A stretch of 64,000 nucleotides of DNA, from assembly GCA_028285345.1 (NCBI GenBank), contig JANQPT010000019.1, positions 1-64,000 on the forward strand, given 5' to 3'. Source of the DNA: Planctomycetales bacterium (GTDB taxonomy: Bacteria > Planctomycetota > Planctomycetia > Planctomycetales > Planctomycetaceae). Position 1 is the stretch's first letter. Each line of letters begins with the position of its first letter. The translations under genes were made by a program, and so were the position numbers. The notes below the pieces were generated by a model that saw only the letters and a program-made list of their open reading frames with translations, did no database searches and was not told the DNA's origin. This document shows positions 25,176 to 34,537 of the stretch, in pieces.

Positions 25176-25807
25176 TTTTTGAGTTGGGCTGGCGGATCCG
25201 TTTTGGGAAGCGCACGGAACGGATTCGCCTGGGAGATCTTGAGACCGTCTTGAATCGGCAGCGGATCACGGCCATCGGCCAATTGGGTGCCGCGAACGAA
25301 TTTGTGACAGCTAACGCAGGCCATCGTCATGTGTACGTAATCGAGTGCGGCCGCATCAAGGTTCTCTTTCTCTGCGTCGCGTTTCAATCGTTCGGCGGCG
25401 CGGCGGAATTCAACGCTGTGTTGTTTGTAGATCGGTCCTTGAATGACGTGCCACTCGGTCGCCTTGCTCATTAGGATGAGATGATCCGCGGCTTCCTTGA
25501 TCGGCTCAAAATCGTTCGTCATCAGCCCCTCCAAAATGGCGCTGTTGTCGCTAAGCTTGGACCGCATAAACACCTCGACCGGTGTCTTCTTGCGGATATC
25601 CTTTTCTTTCGACCCCTTCTGCTTTTTGTCGCGTTTGTCGGACGAATCCTTTTTTTGCTTCTTCTGCTTATTCTTAGCGGGCGGGTCGGCGGCACCGGCG
25701 CGGGAGTTTACTTCGCTGACACCGAGGCAGATCAGAACGATCAACGCCACTGTTCCGGCCAGCGCCAGAATCGGTTTCAAACTTCGTTGTTTAGAGTGAT
25801 GTGCCAC
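25172..25807 (-). CDS. Membrane-anchored c-type haem protein
   Basis: A 211-residue protein with one membrane helix at about 12-32 (PILALAGTVALIVLICLGV), a very basic Lys-rich linker (about 45-75) and a helical domain ending with a single haem motif CVSCH at 164-168. The late CxxCH in a four-helix-like context resembles cytochrome c' (class II), where the motif lies near the C-terminus. It should carry one covalent haem in the periplasm. GTG 25807 is chosen because GGAG is nine bases upstream; the open frame extends to 25879 without support. It is translationally coupled to the 91-residue gene downstream. Confidence 0.82.
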   Translation of the reverse strand: MAHHSKQRSLKPILALAGTVALIVLICLGVSEVNSRAGAADPPAKNKQKKQKKDSSDKRDKKQKGSKEKDIRKKTPVEVFMRSKLSDNSAILEGLMTNDFEPIKEAADHLILMSKATEWHVIQGPIYKQHSVEFRRAAERLKRDAEKENLDAAALDYVHMTMACVSCHKFVRGTQLADGRDPLPIQDGLKISQANPFRALPKTDPPAQLKK

Positions 25808-25964
25808 CGTGACGATCTCCTTCTTATGATGGTGTCTGGACCGAAGGCCCATAAGCCGTTTCCAATACCTCCGACGCATCTCGCAGAGGCCTGTATTTCA
25901 GTATATTAAACAGACACAACCGGATTTTGATACTGGGATCTATAACTTCCGTCTTCCACGGTCG

Positions 25965-26255
25965 TCATTTTGTTTGATTTTGTTTGGACGGAACGACCTC
26001 AATCAGGTTGACCACGCGCGAGACGTGTGCCGCCTGAAGCGCAACTTCCTGGGCCATCTGCTTGCGGTAATAGGAAGGCAGGCTTCCAGAGAGCACGAGC
26101 ACGCCGTTTCGAAACTGGCATTGCACCGCAGGCTGACCGCCCACACCCGATTGTCGCAGTTGTCGCAAAATGTGTCGTTCGGTCTCCTCGTCGTTTTGGC
26201 TACAAGGCTCTGGGGACTTTTGCGATTCGTTCGTCGTACACACTGATTGCAGCAT
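25965..26255 (-). CDS. Small BON-domain protein
   Basis: A 96-residue protein with a BON domain at about 27-90 (ILRQLRQSGVGGQPAVQCQF, then GVLVLSGSLPSYYRKQMAQE and VVNLIEV). BON domains bind phospholipid membranes and occur in OsmY and in secretin-like proteins. No signal peptide is visible with the start at ATG 26255, which follows GGGAGACGGCCGAT; the open frame to 26393 adds an unlikely basic N-terminus and runs through a terminator. It lies between that terminator and the haem-protein operon. Confidence 0.78.
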   Translation of the reverse strand: MLQSVCTTNESQKSPEPCSQNDEETERHILRQLRQSGVGGQPAVQCQFRNGVLVLSGSLPSYYRKQMAQEVALQAAHVSRVVNLIEVVPSKQNQTK

Positions 26256-26364
26256 ATCGGCCGTCTCCCTCTCGCCCTGTTTGCAAGCGACTTTGCGTTT
26301 GTCGTTATATGCCGCTGAGGCCTCACGTCGATACCCGGCAGCGATTTGTGAGGCCTCGCCAAAC

Positions 26365-26408
26365 AAAAAAGCCCTTTCGCGGGCGGATTCCACCGTGCGA
26401 AAAGGCTC
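26365..26408 (-). terminator. Intrinsic terminator downstream of FtsQ-like gene
   Basis: On the minus strand GAGCCTTTTCGC pairs with GCGAAAGGGCT across a short loop and is followed by TTTTTT (A tract at 26365-26370 on the plus strand). It would end transcripts from the gene at 26518-27447. Confidence 0.75.
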
Positions 26409-26517
26409 TCATCACCAATTGCGTGCCGCCCTTCACGGGCGGAAAATTCAACACTCAGTTTAGGCGAGACGTCTGGAAAGGTCAAGGACATAATTCCTCG
26501 ACACATGCCCCGCCTTT

Positions 26518-27447
26518 TTACAACGATTTCCGCTGCTCCCGCTTGACGGTGAGTGGCCGCCGCGAGATCTCTTGCCAATGACGGATATTGATTTCGTAGG
26601 GCCCATCCGGTTTCTCGAAGCCACCGAACCGCTCTCGGTATTTTCGCAGACGCTTGAGTTTCTCACGTGTGTCGGGTTCGCCCGGGCGCGTTTCGTCCGG
26701 TGCGTATCCCCAAATGATGCGTGAACCGCCGTGGGAGATCAACTTGTATGTTGCCGCGTCGTCGATTCGGTCCTGACCGCAATGAATCTTTTGCAGCCGA
26801 TACTCTTTGAATTTGTTCATCAACTGTTCCGCAATCAGGGCAGCGCCGTCGACGGCCGGGTCGCCCCAAGATGTCCCTGGAGGGCCTTGCGGCGTAGAGC
26901 GGACTCCCGTGATTAACAGGAAACTCCTGGCGTCTTCTACAGAGAAGTCCTCGGGCGGTAACAAGGTTCCGTGGCGGTCGATGGGATAGACACCGCGGGG
27001 GACTTCGACCATGGCAACGGGCTGTCGGTACTCCAATTCTGCCGTAACTCGGGCCGGAACATGTTTACGAACGGCGGTCACCTGCTCCACCCAAGGATGC
27101 CGCTGCAGCGCCTCGTAGATTTGCTGTGTGGTCGACGTTTCCAGCAGTGAGAGTTCCGGCGGCAAATCAGACTTGTGAAACGCTTGAGCGACAAGATCGG
27201 ACGGGACGAATTCCGAGCCGCGGCTGACCTCAACGGAATCGGCGGTGATACGGTATTCCGCGCGATGATCGAGATCCGGCAGCCACTTGGCTGACGTTCG
27301 GAGTAGGAATGCCGCAATCAGCGCCGCTGCCAATGTGATTAGCGGGACCGGTTGAAACAACTTGCGTGTGATGTTTGCTGTCCTTTGCAGGAGCGTGGTG
27401 TTCTCCGACTTTGCCGGCCGCTTTTTTCGTTTTGATTTTTCAGCCAT
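26518..27447 (-). CDS. FtsQ/POTRA-like membrane protein
   Basis: The 309-residue protein has a Lys-rich cytoplasmic N-terminus, one membrane helix at about 33-50 (PLITLAAALIAAFLL) and a periplasmic part. The order YEALQRHPWVEQVTAVRKHVP, then ARVTAELEYRQPVAMVE, then YPIDRHGTLLP is the classic FtsQ/DivIB arrangement: a POTRA-like domain followed by the beta domain with its V.D..G.....-type strand. Planctomycetes lack FtsZ, so the cell-division partners of such a protein are unclear. The C-terminal region (NIRHWQEISRRPL) is longer and more basic than usual. No other division gene is adjacent. Confidence 0.72.
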   Translation of the reverse strand: MAEKSKRKKRPAKSENTTLLQRTANITRKLFQPVPLITLAAALIAAFLLRTSAKWLPDLDHRAEYRITADSVEVSRGSEFVPSDLVAQAFHKSDLPPELSLLETSTTQQIYEALQRHPWVEQVTAVRKHVPARVTAELEYRQPVAMVEVPRGVYPIDRHGTLLPPEDFSVEDARSFLLITGVRSTPQGPPGTSWGDPAVDGAALIAEQLMNKFKEYRLQKIHCGQDRIDDAATYKLISHGGSRIIWGYAPDETRPGEPDTREKLKRLRKYRERFGGFEKPDGPYEINIRHWQEISRRPLTVKREQRKSL

Positions 27448-28077
27448 ATCGGTCCGATTGCCGAAAAGGTGTTCTCAGGAAAGCGCGATCGACGTTGTGA
27501 TGCTGCGCGCTGACTGCGGGGAGAGTTATCGGCCGGGGCGTCAGCGGATGTTGAACACCGGTCTCTGACCGGTCTTGACCGATTCGATCCGGCAAGATTA
27601 GGTGACCGAATCAGGTCTCAAGACTCGATGCCGACAGCGGCGATTCGCAGCAGGAAGGCGGCTGGTGAGTTGACTTTCGCAAACGAGCGGTTTCAGGCAT
27701 CCCCAGAGTGGTGACTCTGATGTGATTGTCGCTCCGGATCGAGCGGTTGGGGAACAACTACGATCTCATCGTAGGGAAATCGCCGCAGGAATCGGTTTTG
27801 CTGCCCGTGACCGACCTGACGGTCGGATAACTGTTCCTGGGGCTTATTTTTAGGGCCGGCGCGAAATTTCCATCGTGCGCCGCCCGCAGCAGCGTAAACT
27901 AAAATGACGTCTAAACACAAAATTCATATTTTGCTAGATTCCGCCTACTCACTGGTTTGACCGTGTGACCAACATAGAAATTGGGCGGGCAACGGTAGTG
28001 AATCACCTTGATTTCGGCCAACACCGAACGAAGCATTGGAACTATCTGCCGTGATTCAAAAGACTGAACGGAGAACG
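27448..28077. other. 630-bp region without a supported gene
   Basis: It holds the promoters of the FtsQ-like gene (minus) and the 65-residue gene (plus). A 75-codon minus-strand open frame (27693-27920) lacks a ribosome site and has no recognisable motif. Nothing else stands out; GGAG at 28070-28073 serves the ATG at 28078. Confidence 0.45.
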
Positions 28078-28275
28078 ATGAAGTCACATATCACCGAATT
28101 GACCGCTGGTGATCTCGAAACGATGGATCGGGGGCATCTGATACAGAGTTTTCGCGAGCTGTGCGAGTTTTTGCCGGGATATCGCCGCGTCGGAGCCGTC
28201 GAGTCAATGTCGCTGGCCGAATTGCGCCGGTTGGTAAATCGCGTCCGCAAGGGTGTCCAGGCGCGGGGATACTAA
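28078..28275 (+). CDS. Small hypothetical protein, 65 residues
   Basis: A charged helical protein beginning MKSHITELTAGDLETMDRGH and ending SLAELRRLVNRVRKGVQARG with a final Tyr. The ATG has a well-placed GGAG in ACGGAGAACG. Its last twenty residues match the pattern of the 91-residue protein at 24900-25175. It is convergent with the adaptor gene 38 bases away. No function can be assigned. Confidence 0.65.
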   Translation: MKSHITELTAGDLETMDRGHLIQSFRELCEFLPGYRRVGAVESMSLAELRRLVNRVRKGVQARGY

Positions 28276-28312
28276 GCGCTGTGGCTCAACTCGCGGGTTT
28301 TTGAGATAGCGG

Positions 28313-29557
28313 TCATTGACCGACGACATTGGGCTGTACGCGCTGCCCATCTGCGAGCGAGGAGTCGGGGGCGAGAATCACAAGATCGTCTTGCTCGAGA
28401 CCCTCTGTCACTTCAACTTCGAAGTCGTTGGAAAGTCCGATCTGGACGTCCACGATCCTGGCGACATCGTTGCGAACCGCCATTACTTGCCAACTCCCGG
28501 CTGCACTGCGAAAGATCGCCGCGCGAGGAATGGTCAATGCACCCGGTTTGTGGTTGGTATAGATCTTGACCCGCACTCGGTAGTCAATTCCCAGCTTGCG
28601 GCCGTTTGCTTCAAGCTGCTTGAGCCCTTCCGGTTCGATCCCGACGATGACCTTCACCCGCTGCTGCTCGACTCCCAATGAAGAGACTTTCGTGAAGCCC
28701 CTCGGGAACACGCGGGTCACTTTGCCCGGAATCGGCTCGTTTCCGATAGCGGCGCCCTCAATGTCAACGGGAAAGTCTGGTTTGATCGTGACGGCATCTT
28801 GAGCCAGGATTTCCGCTTCTACTTCCAGTTCCTCCGGTCGGCCAATTTCCATCAGGATCTCGCCGGAGGGTAGAACACGTTCGTTGGAGACATTCTTTTC
28901 CAGAACAACGCCGTCGACCGGACTTTTGATGGAAGCACGGTTGCGGTCGCGCTGGCTGGCCGTCTGTGTCTCCACTTGGTCCTGCCGGAACAGTTGGGTC
29001 AATCCCAAGGCGATCTTGTAGTTGAGATGCGTCAACTCGTCCTTGCGCAGATCGGCGCGGCTTTCAATTTCCAGCAACTCGGCTTCGCTCTTGTCCGCTT
29101 CGGGAGCGGCATCCCGCTCAAACAGCTTGGTGATTCGTTGACGTTCCTCAGTGGCGAAATTGAGTTTTGCCTGCCGTGCCAGCAATTGCTGCTCGGAACT
29201 CTTGATGCTGTTCAGGAGCGTCTCAATCATCCGGTCGAACCCTTTGACACGGATGGTCTCTTGCGAGACGGTCCGATCAAGATCGACCGGATCGAGTTGG
29301 GCGACGACATCCCCTTTGGCAACGCGGTCGCCTTCTTTGAGCGTGATCGGCAGCACCCGCCCGTCGAGCGGCATCGAAACGCGATAGACTTCCGGCACGC
29401 GGGTCTTTGCCCGCTCTTCGACGTAAGTCCGCATGTCGCCCGTTCGCGCTGCGGCGACGTCGACCGGGACTCCGCGCTGGGGGATTGCAAACAGTGCCGC
29501 TCCGATCCCACCGGCGAGAACGACTCCGATTATCGCGAGCTTCAACCAACCTGTCAT
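28313..29557 (-). CDS. HlyD/MacA-type periplasmic adaptor of an exporter
   Basis: The 414-residue protein has an N-terminal membrane anchor at about 5-25, a lipoyl-like half (VSMPLDGRVLPITLKEGDRV followed by KGDVVAQLDPVD), a long helical hairpin (about 95-195), the second lipoyl half (ASIKSPVDGVVLEKNVSNER) and a beta-barrel and membrane-proximal domain. It is the adaptor that links an inner-membrane pump to an outer-membrane channel. The start has an ideal GGGAGGAATC ribosome site. The FtsX-type permease gene lies 126 bases upstream on the same strand, as in MacAB-like systems, but no ATPase gene is in the cluster. Confidence 0.9.
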   Translation of the reverse strand: MTGWLKLAIIGVVLAGGIGAALFAIPQRGVPVDVAAARTGDMRTYVEERAKTRVPEVYRVSMPLDGRVLPITLKEGDRVAKGDVVAQLDPVDLDRTVSQETIRVKGFDRMIETLLNSIKSSEQQLLARQAKLNFATEERQRITKLFERDAAPEADKSEAELLEIESRADLRKDELTHLNYKIALGLTQLFRQDQVETQTASQRDRNRASIKSPVDGVVLEKNVSNERVLPSGEILMEIGRPEELEVEAEILAQDAVTIKPDFPVDIEGAAIGNEPIPGKVTRVFPRGFTKVSSLGVEQQRVKVIVGIEPEGLKQLEANGRKLGIDYRVRVKIYTNHKPGALTIPRAAIFRSAAGSWQVMAVRNDVARIVDVQIGLSNDFEVEVTEGLEQDDLVILAPDSSLADGQRVQPNVVGQ

Positions 29558-29683
29558 GATTCCTCCCGGTGGGCAGCAGCGATCCGATCAATCGCTTCGA
29601 AGTTTGGAACCGCTCCGCGTTCCCGGCTGCCGCGATGCGGAAAGTCGTCCGCTGCGACGGGATTCCTCGCGGACAAACGCTGA

Positions 29684-32062
29684 CTATTCTTTCGCATTGA
29701 GCGCCCCCAGCCAATCCATTTTATTGATTGTTCGCTGCACCGGATAGTGCGCCAAAAGCGCAAACACCACGCCCAGCACGATCGTCACCGCCCAACTGTG
29801 CGGCGCGATGATAAACGGCATCCGGATAATCTCCGTACTGCTGGCATGGTCGATCCAATAACTCAACCAATATCCAGTCGGCAGCCCGATCAATACGCCT
29901 AGAAAATTGACCACGACACTTTCCCGCAAGAAGATGCCGCCGACGTCCAGCGCGGAATACCCCAAGACGCGCAAGGTGGCGATTTCCTGCTGTCGCTCCG
30001 CCAGCGAAATCAGGGATGAGGTCAGGATGCTGCCGCAGAAGACCAGACCGGCGAAGAGCACCATAATGACGATGATCGCCAGCATGGCGCCCATGATTTG
30101 ATTTTCCAGCGCAACTTTTTGTTCGCGGGCCGAACTGATGCCTTGCAGCGCGGGGAATGTTTTGAGTTCGCGGTACAGCGCACGGGTGGCCTCCTCGCCC
30201 GGACGGACCTTCAGTTGCAGTGAGGTGACTGACTCCTCTTCGCCAACCAGCCTATTGAGGTAGTCGATGTCGGCGTAAGCGCTGACTCCCATCAGCGATT
30301 CGTAGATGCGGGTGACGGGGACGCGGAGCGGGCTGGTCTCGCCCTTGAGCGGCACCACCGTCAGTATGTCGCCGGTCTTCACATCGAGCATCTCCGCGAG
30401 TTGGCGACTGAGCATGATCCCCGCTTCGGGAATTGGCACGGCGCTGCCTTGCGCGTTGCGGGGGACCGTTAATCGGGCGTGCGGCAAAATGCCGGTGATG
30501 CCTCCCTTTTTTCGGTAGAGGCCGTTTTGAAACGTACAGGCCAGGTTGAAGACCGGCTCGACGTGGTCCACGCCGGGCAGGCGTTTGGCGTCGAGATAGA
30601 CGCTGTAGTCCTGCTCGCTCTTCAGCGCAATTTCGTAGTCGCTCAGGAGCATCTTGTTGAACTGGAATGAGATGATCTCGTTGAAGGAATCAAGCATATG
30701 CATCGTCACCAAGATCATGGCTGCGCCGGTCGTCGCGGCGAACAGACCGGTCGCGGTCCGCACGCGCTGCCGAAAGATATTGCGGATCACCATCCGCCAG
30801 CGAAAATTGAGCTTGGTCCAAAAAAATCGCCAGCGTTCCAACAGCGTGCGATGGGCGACGACGGGCGGCTTGGGGCGCATCGCTTCGGCCGGTTTGAGCC
30901 GCATGACCGTCCGCACGCCGCGGAGCGTCCCTAACACGGCGAACAGCACGCTCAGCAACAGGCCGACGCCCAGAATGTATGGGTAGGGACGGTTCACCAA
31001 ACGGGGGAACTCGAAAAACTGCCGCTGCATGTCGGTCACTGCGCCGGCAAACCAGTAACCCAGGCCGACGCCGAGCACGCCCCCGATCAAACCGATGACC
31101 GCGCCGAAGTTGAGGTAGTGCCGCATAATCGTGGCCTGGCCGACGCCCAGCGCTTTTAGTGTTCCCACGATCGTCCGCTGCTGTTCTGCGATCCGCATCA
31201 TGAGTACGTTGAGGATCAGAATCGCGACCACCAAAAAAATGGTGGGCATAATCGTGGCTTCGACTTTGATCTTTTGAATCTGGTCGACGACGATTTGGTT
31301 GGAGGACTGTTTCGATAGCGGAGTGGCCGTCGGCTTTCCATATGGTTCCAAGAGTGTTTCGATTTGATCGAGCACCCGCCGGGGACGAGCGCGGGCTTCC
31401 GGCGCCAGCAGCCCTACAATTTGGTTCGTCGCTCCTTGAAAGTCGAAGACTTCTTCGGCGAATGAACGCTTGACGTAAAAGATGCCGTAGTTCTCGGTAT
31501 CGGGCAGCAGTCCTCCTTGCGACATCGTGTAGACGAACTCTGAACTGAGCGCCGTCCCCACGACGAATAGTTCTTGCCGCCGATTGTTGAGCAGGAGATG
31601 GATCGTATCGCCCGGCTCGATGCCCCGGCTCTTGGCGAACGCGTCGTTGACGATGACTTCCTCGCTCCGCAGGTCGGAGAAATATCCCCCGCTGCGAATG
31701 ACGATATTGTTGATAATCGGCGTCGGCTCTTCAGGCAAGGAAATCACTTGTCCCGACAGCGGCCGGTCGACTTCCGGCAGATCGACGGAAACATTGAAGT
31801 TGATCCGCGAGCGAAATTCGGAGATGCCCGGGATTTCACGCAGCCGCCGGAGTTCCAGCGTGGGAATTTTCTCGATGTCGACCCAAAAATCCGCCATGCG
31901 GCAGCGGGCGTAGTAGCTGCGGCGCGCCGTTTCCAGGTTGTAATACAACGAGAGATACATCACAAAACCGGAGATGCCGATGGTGATGATCGCCACAATT
32001 GCGATCAGCAATCCCTTGACGGCATACAGATCGCGGCACAGTTTGCGATTCAGGACTTTCAA
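29684..32062 (-). CDS. ABC transporter permease, FtsX/MacB-like, two-repeat form
   Basis: The 792-residue protein has an N-terminal helix (about 17-38), a large periplasmic domain (about 40-280), three helices (about 285-395), a second copy of the arrangement starting with the helix near 440, and three C-terminal helices (about 672-785). FtsX-type signatures include RIAEQQRTIVGTLKALGVGQ and SLAERQQEIATLRVLGYSAL. This duplicated layout is that of LolCE/YhhJ-like or DevC-like permeases of about 800 residues. The start is TTG 32062, with GGGAGG seven bases upstream; no ATG is better placed. Its ATP-hydrolysing partner is expected but is not encoded next to it. Substrate may be a lipoprotein, lipid or small molecule. 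Confidence 0.88.
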   Translation of the reverse strand: MKVLNRKLCRDLYAVKGLLIAIVAIITIGISGFVMYLSLYYNLETARRSYYARCRMADFWVDIEKIPTLELRRLREIPGISEFRSRINFNVSVDLPEVDRPLSGQVISLPEEPTPIINNIVIRSGGYFSDLRSEEVIVNDAFAKSRGIEPGDTIHLLLNNRRQELFVVGTALSSEFVYTMSQGGLLPDTENYGIFYVKRSFAEEVFDFQGATNQIVGLLAPEARARPRRVLDQIETLLEPYGKPTATPLSKQSSNQIVVDQIQKIKVEATIMPTIFLVVAILILNVLMMRIAEQQRTIVGTLKALGVGQATIMRHYLNFGAVIGLIGGVLGVGLGYWFAGAVTDMQRQFFEFPRLVNRPYPYILGVGLLLSVLFAVLGTLRGVRTVMRLKPAEAMRPKPPVVAHRTLLERWRFFWTKLNFRWRMVIRNIFRQRVRTATGLFAATTGAAMILVTMHMLDSFNEIISFQFNKMLLSDYEIALKSEQDYSVYLDAKRLPGVDHVEPVFNLACTFQNGLYRKKGGITGILPHARLTVPRNAQGSAVPIPEAGIMLSRQLAEMLDVKTGDILTVVPLKGETSPLRVPVTRIYESLMGVSAYADIDYLNRLVGEEESVTSLQLKVRPGEEATRALYRELKTFPALQGISSAREQKVALENQIMGAMLAIIVIMVLFAGLVFCGSILTSSLISLAERQQEIATLRVLGYSALDVGGIFLRESVVVNFLGVLIGLPTGYWLSYWIDHASSTEIIRMPFIIAPHSWAVTIVLGVVFALLAHYPVQRTINKMDWLGALNAKE

Positions 32063-32276
32063 TGTGCCGCCTCCCGTGGGGGATGTGATGCCGAGTCGCT
32101 AATTTCTCGCCTTCTCTTCATAACGGAATCGCGCTGCCGACGGATCTTTCCAATTCACAAACTACGACTCAAACTGTCCGCGCGATTCGAGCGACCTGGG
32201 ACAAATCGTGCTTCAAGAGCCTTGTTGATTTTGAATTGCCTGCATCGGCAAAGAGCGTCTTGGGAAATCCCGTCCG

Positions 32277-33344
32277 TTACGATTCAACAATATCCGCCCC
32301 CTCGGTTTCGGGCGACTGCGGACTTTCGGCATCGTCTTGCTCGTCGGCGCCCCACACCTGCTCCAACGCCTTCAATTTGTCGGTTTCGCCCAAGTTGTTG
32401 TAGCAGTGAGCCAGTGCCATTGCGGCAGGGCGATAGTTGGCGCAATCGTTCAACGCCGATTCGAAGATTTTGGCGGCGTCATTCGTGCGGTTCTGCTCCA
32501 GCAACGCCAAGCCGATATTGTATTTCACTCCCGCGGAGACCGGCCGGTGCTTGAGGATTTCGCGATAGGCGGCGATTGCTCCCTCGAGGTCCCCTTTTCT
32601 GGCTTTCAGATTGGCGTTGTCCAATCCGGGAAACGGGCCGCCGACGTCGGTGCCGCCATAGGAGCGAAACAATTGGACCAATGCCACCGGAACACCCAAG
32701 ACGAAAATGGAATTGCCCGCCAACATCTTCCACGCCTCTCCCCGCATGCAGCCGGGGCAGCGCCAGGTTTGGCTGGAGCGCCAACCGTAAACGACCAACA
32801 GAAAATAGAAGTAGAAGATCGTAAATCGGCGGGGCTTGCTGTACATGCCGCATTCGTCACACAGCCGGTAGCCGCGATCGCTGCCGACAGCCACCTCGAC
32901 CTCGGGATGGTTCGGCGGATTGACGGTTGAGAGCGTATCGCAGAAACCACAGCTGATTTGCGGAGTCGACTGTTTGCCGGTCAAATTCACGACCGAACTG
33001 CACTCGGGACAGTTGGCTTGGTGAAACGTATGCCCCAAGCCCTTTTGTTCCAAATCCTCGCGGTGCGCCTCGGCCCATGCAGCGCTGCGGAGGCGGCCCA
33101 ATTCGTCCTTGAGCTGTTGCGCCGAGGAGGTCTGAATCGCGAATGACATCGGTTGTTCGTCTTCGCCCAAGACGGAGAGAATCAAATAGTTGTTCCGCAC
33201 TTCCGCTTCCAGGATGACAACGACCGGAATGTCGGTGTCGTCCAATTTCAACAAACTGTCGTCGAGCACGCCCTTTTTGGACAAGAATCCCTTTGGTTGT
33301 CCATTATCGTTGAGCCATTGAAACTTGAAATTGATCGGAGTCAT
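32277..33344 (-). CDS. Zinc-ribbon / membrane / TPR protein, paralogue A
   Basis: The 355-residue protein begins with a beta-rich domain (about 1-75) and a charged helix, then a zinc ribbon with Cys pairs CPEC (112-115) and CGFC (132-135), a second set CDEC (162-165) and CPGC (196-199), and a TPR region (about 240-330, AIAAYREILKHRPVSAGVKY). A hydrophobic stretch (FTIFYFYFLLVVYGW, 174-188) lies between the two Cys pairs of the second set, and another segment (about 206-225) follows. I cannot name the family. The paralogue at 45770-46819 keeps every Cys pair and the TPR. It could sense or scaffold at the membrane (inference). Confidence 0.75.
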   Translation of the reverse strand: MTPINFKFQWLNDNGQPKGFLSKKGVLDDSLLKLDDTDIPVVVILEAEVRNNYLILSVLGEDEQPMSFAIQTSSAQQLKDELGRLRSAAWAEAHREDLEQKGLGHTFHQANCPECSSVVNLTGKQSTPQISCGFCDTLSTVNPPNHPEVEVAVGSDRGYRLCDECGMYSKPRRFTIFYFYFLLVVYGWRSSQTWRCPGCMRGEAWKMLAGNSIFVLGVPVALVQLFRSYGGTDVGGPFPGLDNANLKARKGDLEGAIAAYREILKHRPVSAGVKYNIGLALLEQNRTNDAAKIFESALNDCANYRPAAMALAHCYNNLGETDKLKALEQVWGADEQDDAESPQSPETEGADIVES

Positions 33345-33397
33345 GCGAGCGATCTCCTGTGTTCGTGGGTTTCGAGAAATCCATTCACGCCGGCGAG

Positions 33398-34537
33398 CTA
33401 GTCCGCCAGCGCCTGACGCACGTCGTCGATCAAATCGTCGGGATGCTCAATTCCAACCGACAGCCGCACCGTCGATTCGCTGATGCCGGCCGCCGCGCGG
33501 GCCTCAGCCGTCATTGAGGCGTGGCTCATGCCTTCGGGATAGTCGATCAGCGATTCCGTGCCGCCCAACGAGACCGCCATCAAGAACAACTTTGTCTTGG
33601 TGCAGAGTCGCCGCGCCGCTTCGCGGCCCCCGTTGAGGTCGACGGTCAGCATGCCGCCGAAGCCGCTCATTTGCCGCTTGGCCAGTTCATGTCCCGGGTG
33701 TGTGGACAGGCCGGCGTAATAGATTCGCTTGACGGCGGGATGTTCGACGAGCATCTCCGCCAGCGCCATGGCACCGCGCTGATGCGCTTCCATGCGCGGC
33801 CCGAGCGTCTTAATACCCCGCAGAATCAGCCACGCATCGAACGGCGAACACCCGGTGCCGAGCGCGTTATGCAAATAGTCGATTCGCTCGGCGTGCTCGT
33901 CGTCTTGAGTGACGACGCATCCCCCGACGGCGTCGGAGTGGCCGTTGAGATACTTGGTCATCGAGTGCACGACAATGTCGATGCCATGCTCAAACGGCCG
34001 CTGAAAATAGGGCGACATAAACGTGTTGTCGGCAATCGAAATCGCGCCGGCGTCCCGGGCGATTTCGGCAACCGCCGCCAAGTCGATGATCTTCATCAGC
34101 GGATTGCTGGGTGTTTCAATCCAGACGCACCGCGTCTCAGGGCGGACCGCCGCACGCACGGCGTCGAGATCGGTCATATCGACGAACGAGAACTCAAATC
34201 CCTGTTCGGACAGCACATTGTGAAACAGGCGAAACGTGCCGCCGTAGAGGTCGTCGCCCGAGATGACATGATCGCCCGGTTTGAACAGTTGCATCGCGGT
34301 GGTGATCGCCGCCATGCCGCTCGACATGCAGCGGCAATCCGTGCCCCCTTCCAGCGAGGCGATGTTTTCTTCGAGCGCGCGGCGGGTGGGGTTGCCGCTG
34401 CGGGTGTAGTCGTAGCCGCGATTGACGCCGATATCGTCGTAGGTAAACGTCGAGGCGGGATAAATCGGCGTCGTGGCGCTGTTGTAGGAGTCGTCTTTGT
34501 AAACGCCCGTATGGACGCAACGTGTTTCAAATCGCAT
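33398..34537 (-). CDS. Cystathionine gamma-synthase / gamma-lyase family PLP enzyme
   Basis: The 379-residue protein is a full-length Cys/Met-metabolism PLP enzyme. The PLP lysine is Lys195 in HSMTKYLNGHSD, and YDYTRSGNPTR, GDDLYGGTFR, ETPSNP and SLGGTESLI are conserved landmarks of the family. It joins cysteine with an activated homoserine ester or cleaves cystathionine; the sequence alone does not separate synthase from lyase. A cysteine synthase gene lies about 210 bases upstream on the same strand (34751-35677), consistent with sulfur amino-acid metabolism. A terminator and a palindrome separate them, so they are probably not one transcript. Confidence 0.92.
   Translation of the reverse strand: MRFETRCVHTGVYKDDSYNSATTPIYPASTFTYDDIGVNRGYDYTRSGNPTRRALEENIASLEGGTDCRCMSSGMAAITTAMQLFKPGDHVISGDDLYGGTFRLFHNVLSEQGFEFSFVDMTDLDAVRAAVRPETRCVWIETPSNPLMKIIDLAAVAEIARDAGAISIADNTFMSPYFQRPFEHGIDIVVHSMTKYLNGHSDAVGGCVVTQDDEHAERIDYLHNALGTGCSPFDAWLILRGIKTLGPRMEAHQRGAMALAEMLVEHPAVKRIYYAGLSTHPGHELAKRQMSGFGGMLTVDLNGGREAARRLCTKTKLFLMAVSLGGTESLIDYPEGMSHASMTAEARAAAGISESTVRLSVGIEHPDDLIDDVRQALAD

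Noticed and set aside
27693-27920. 75-residue minus-strand frame in the 630-bp spacer
   Set aside because: No ribosome site, no domain, and a composition unlike neighbouring proteins.
31574-32554. 326-residue plus-strand frame
   Set aside because: It is antisense to the ABC permease and runs into the spacer; composition is Arg-rich and no family fits.
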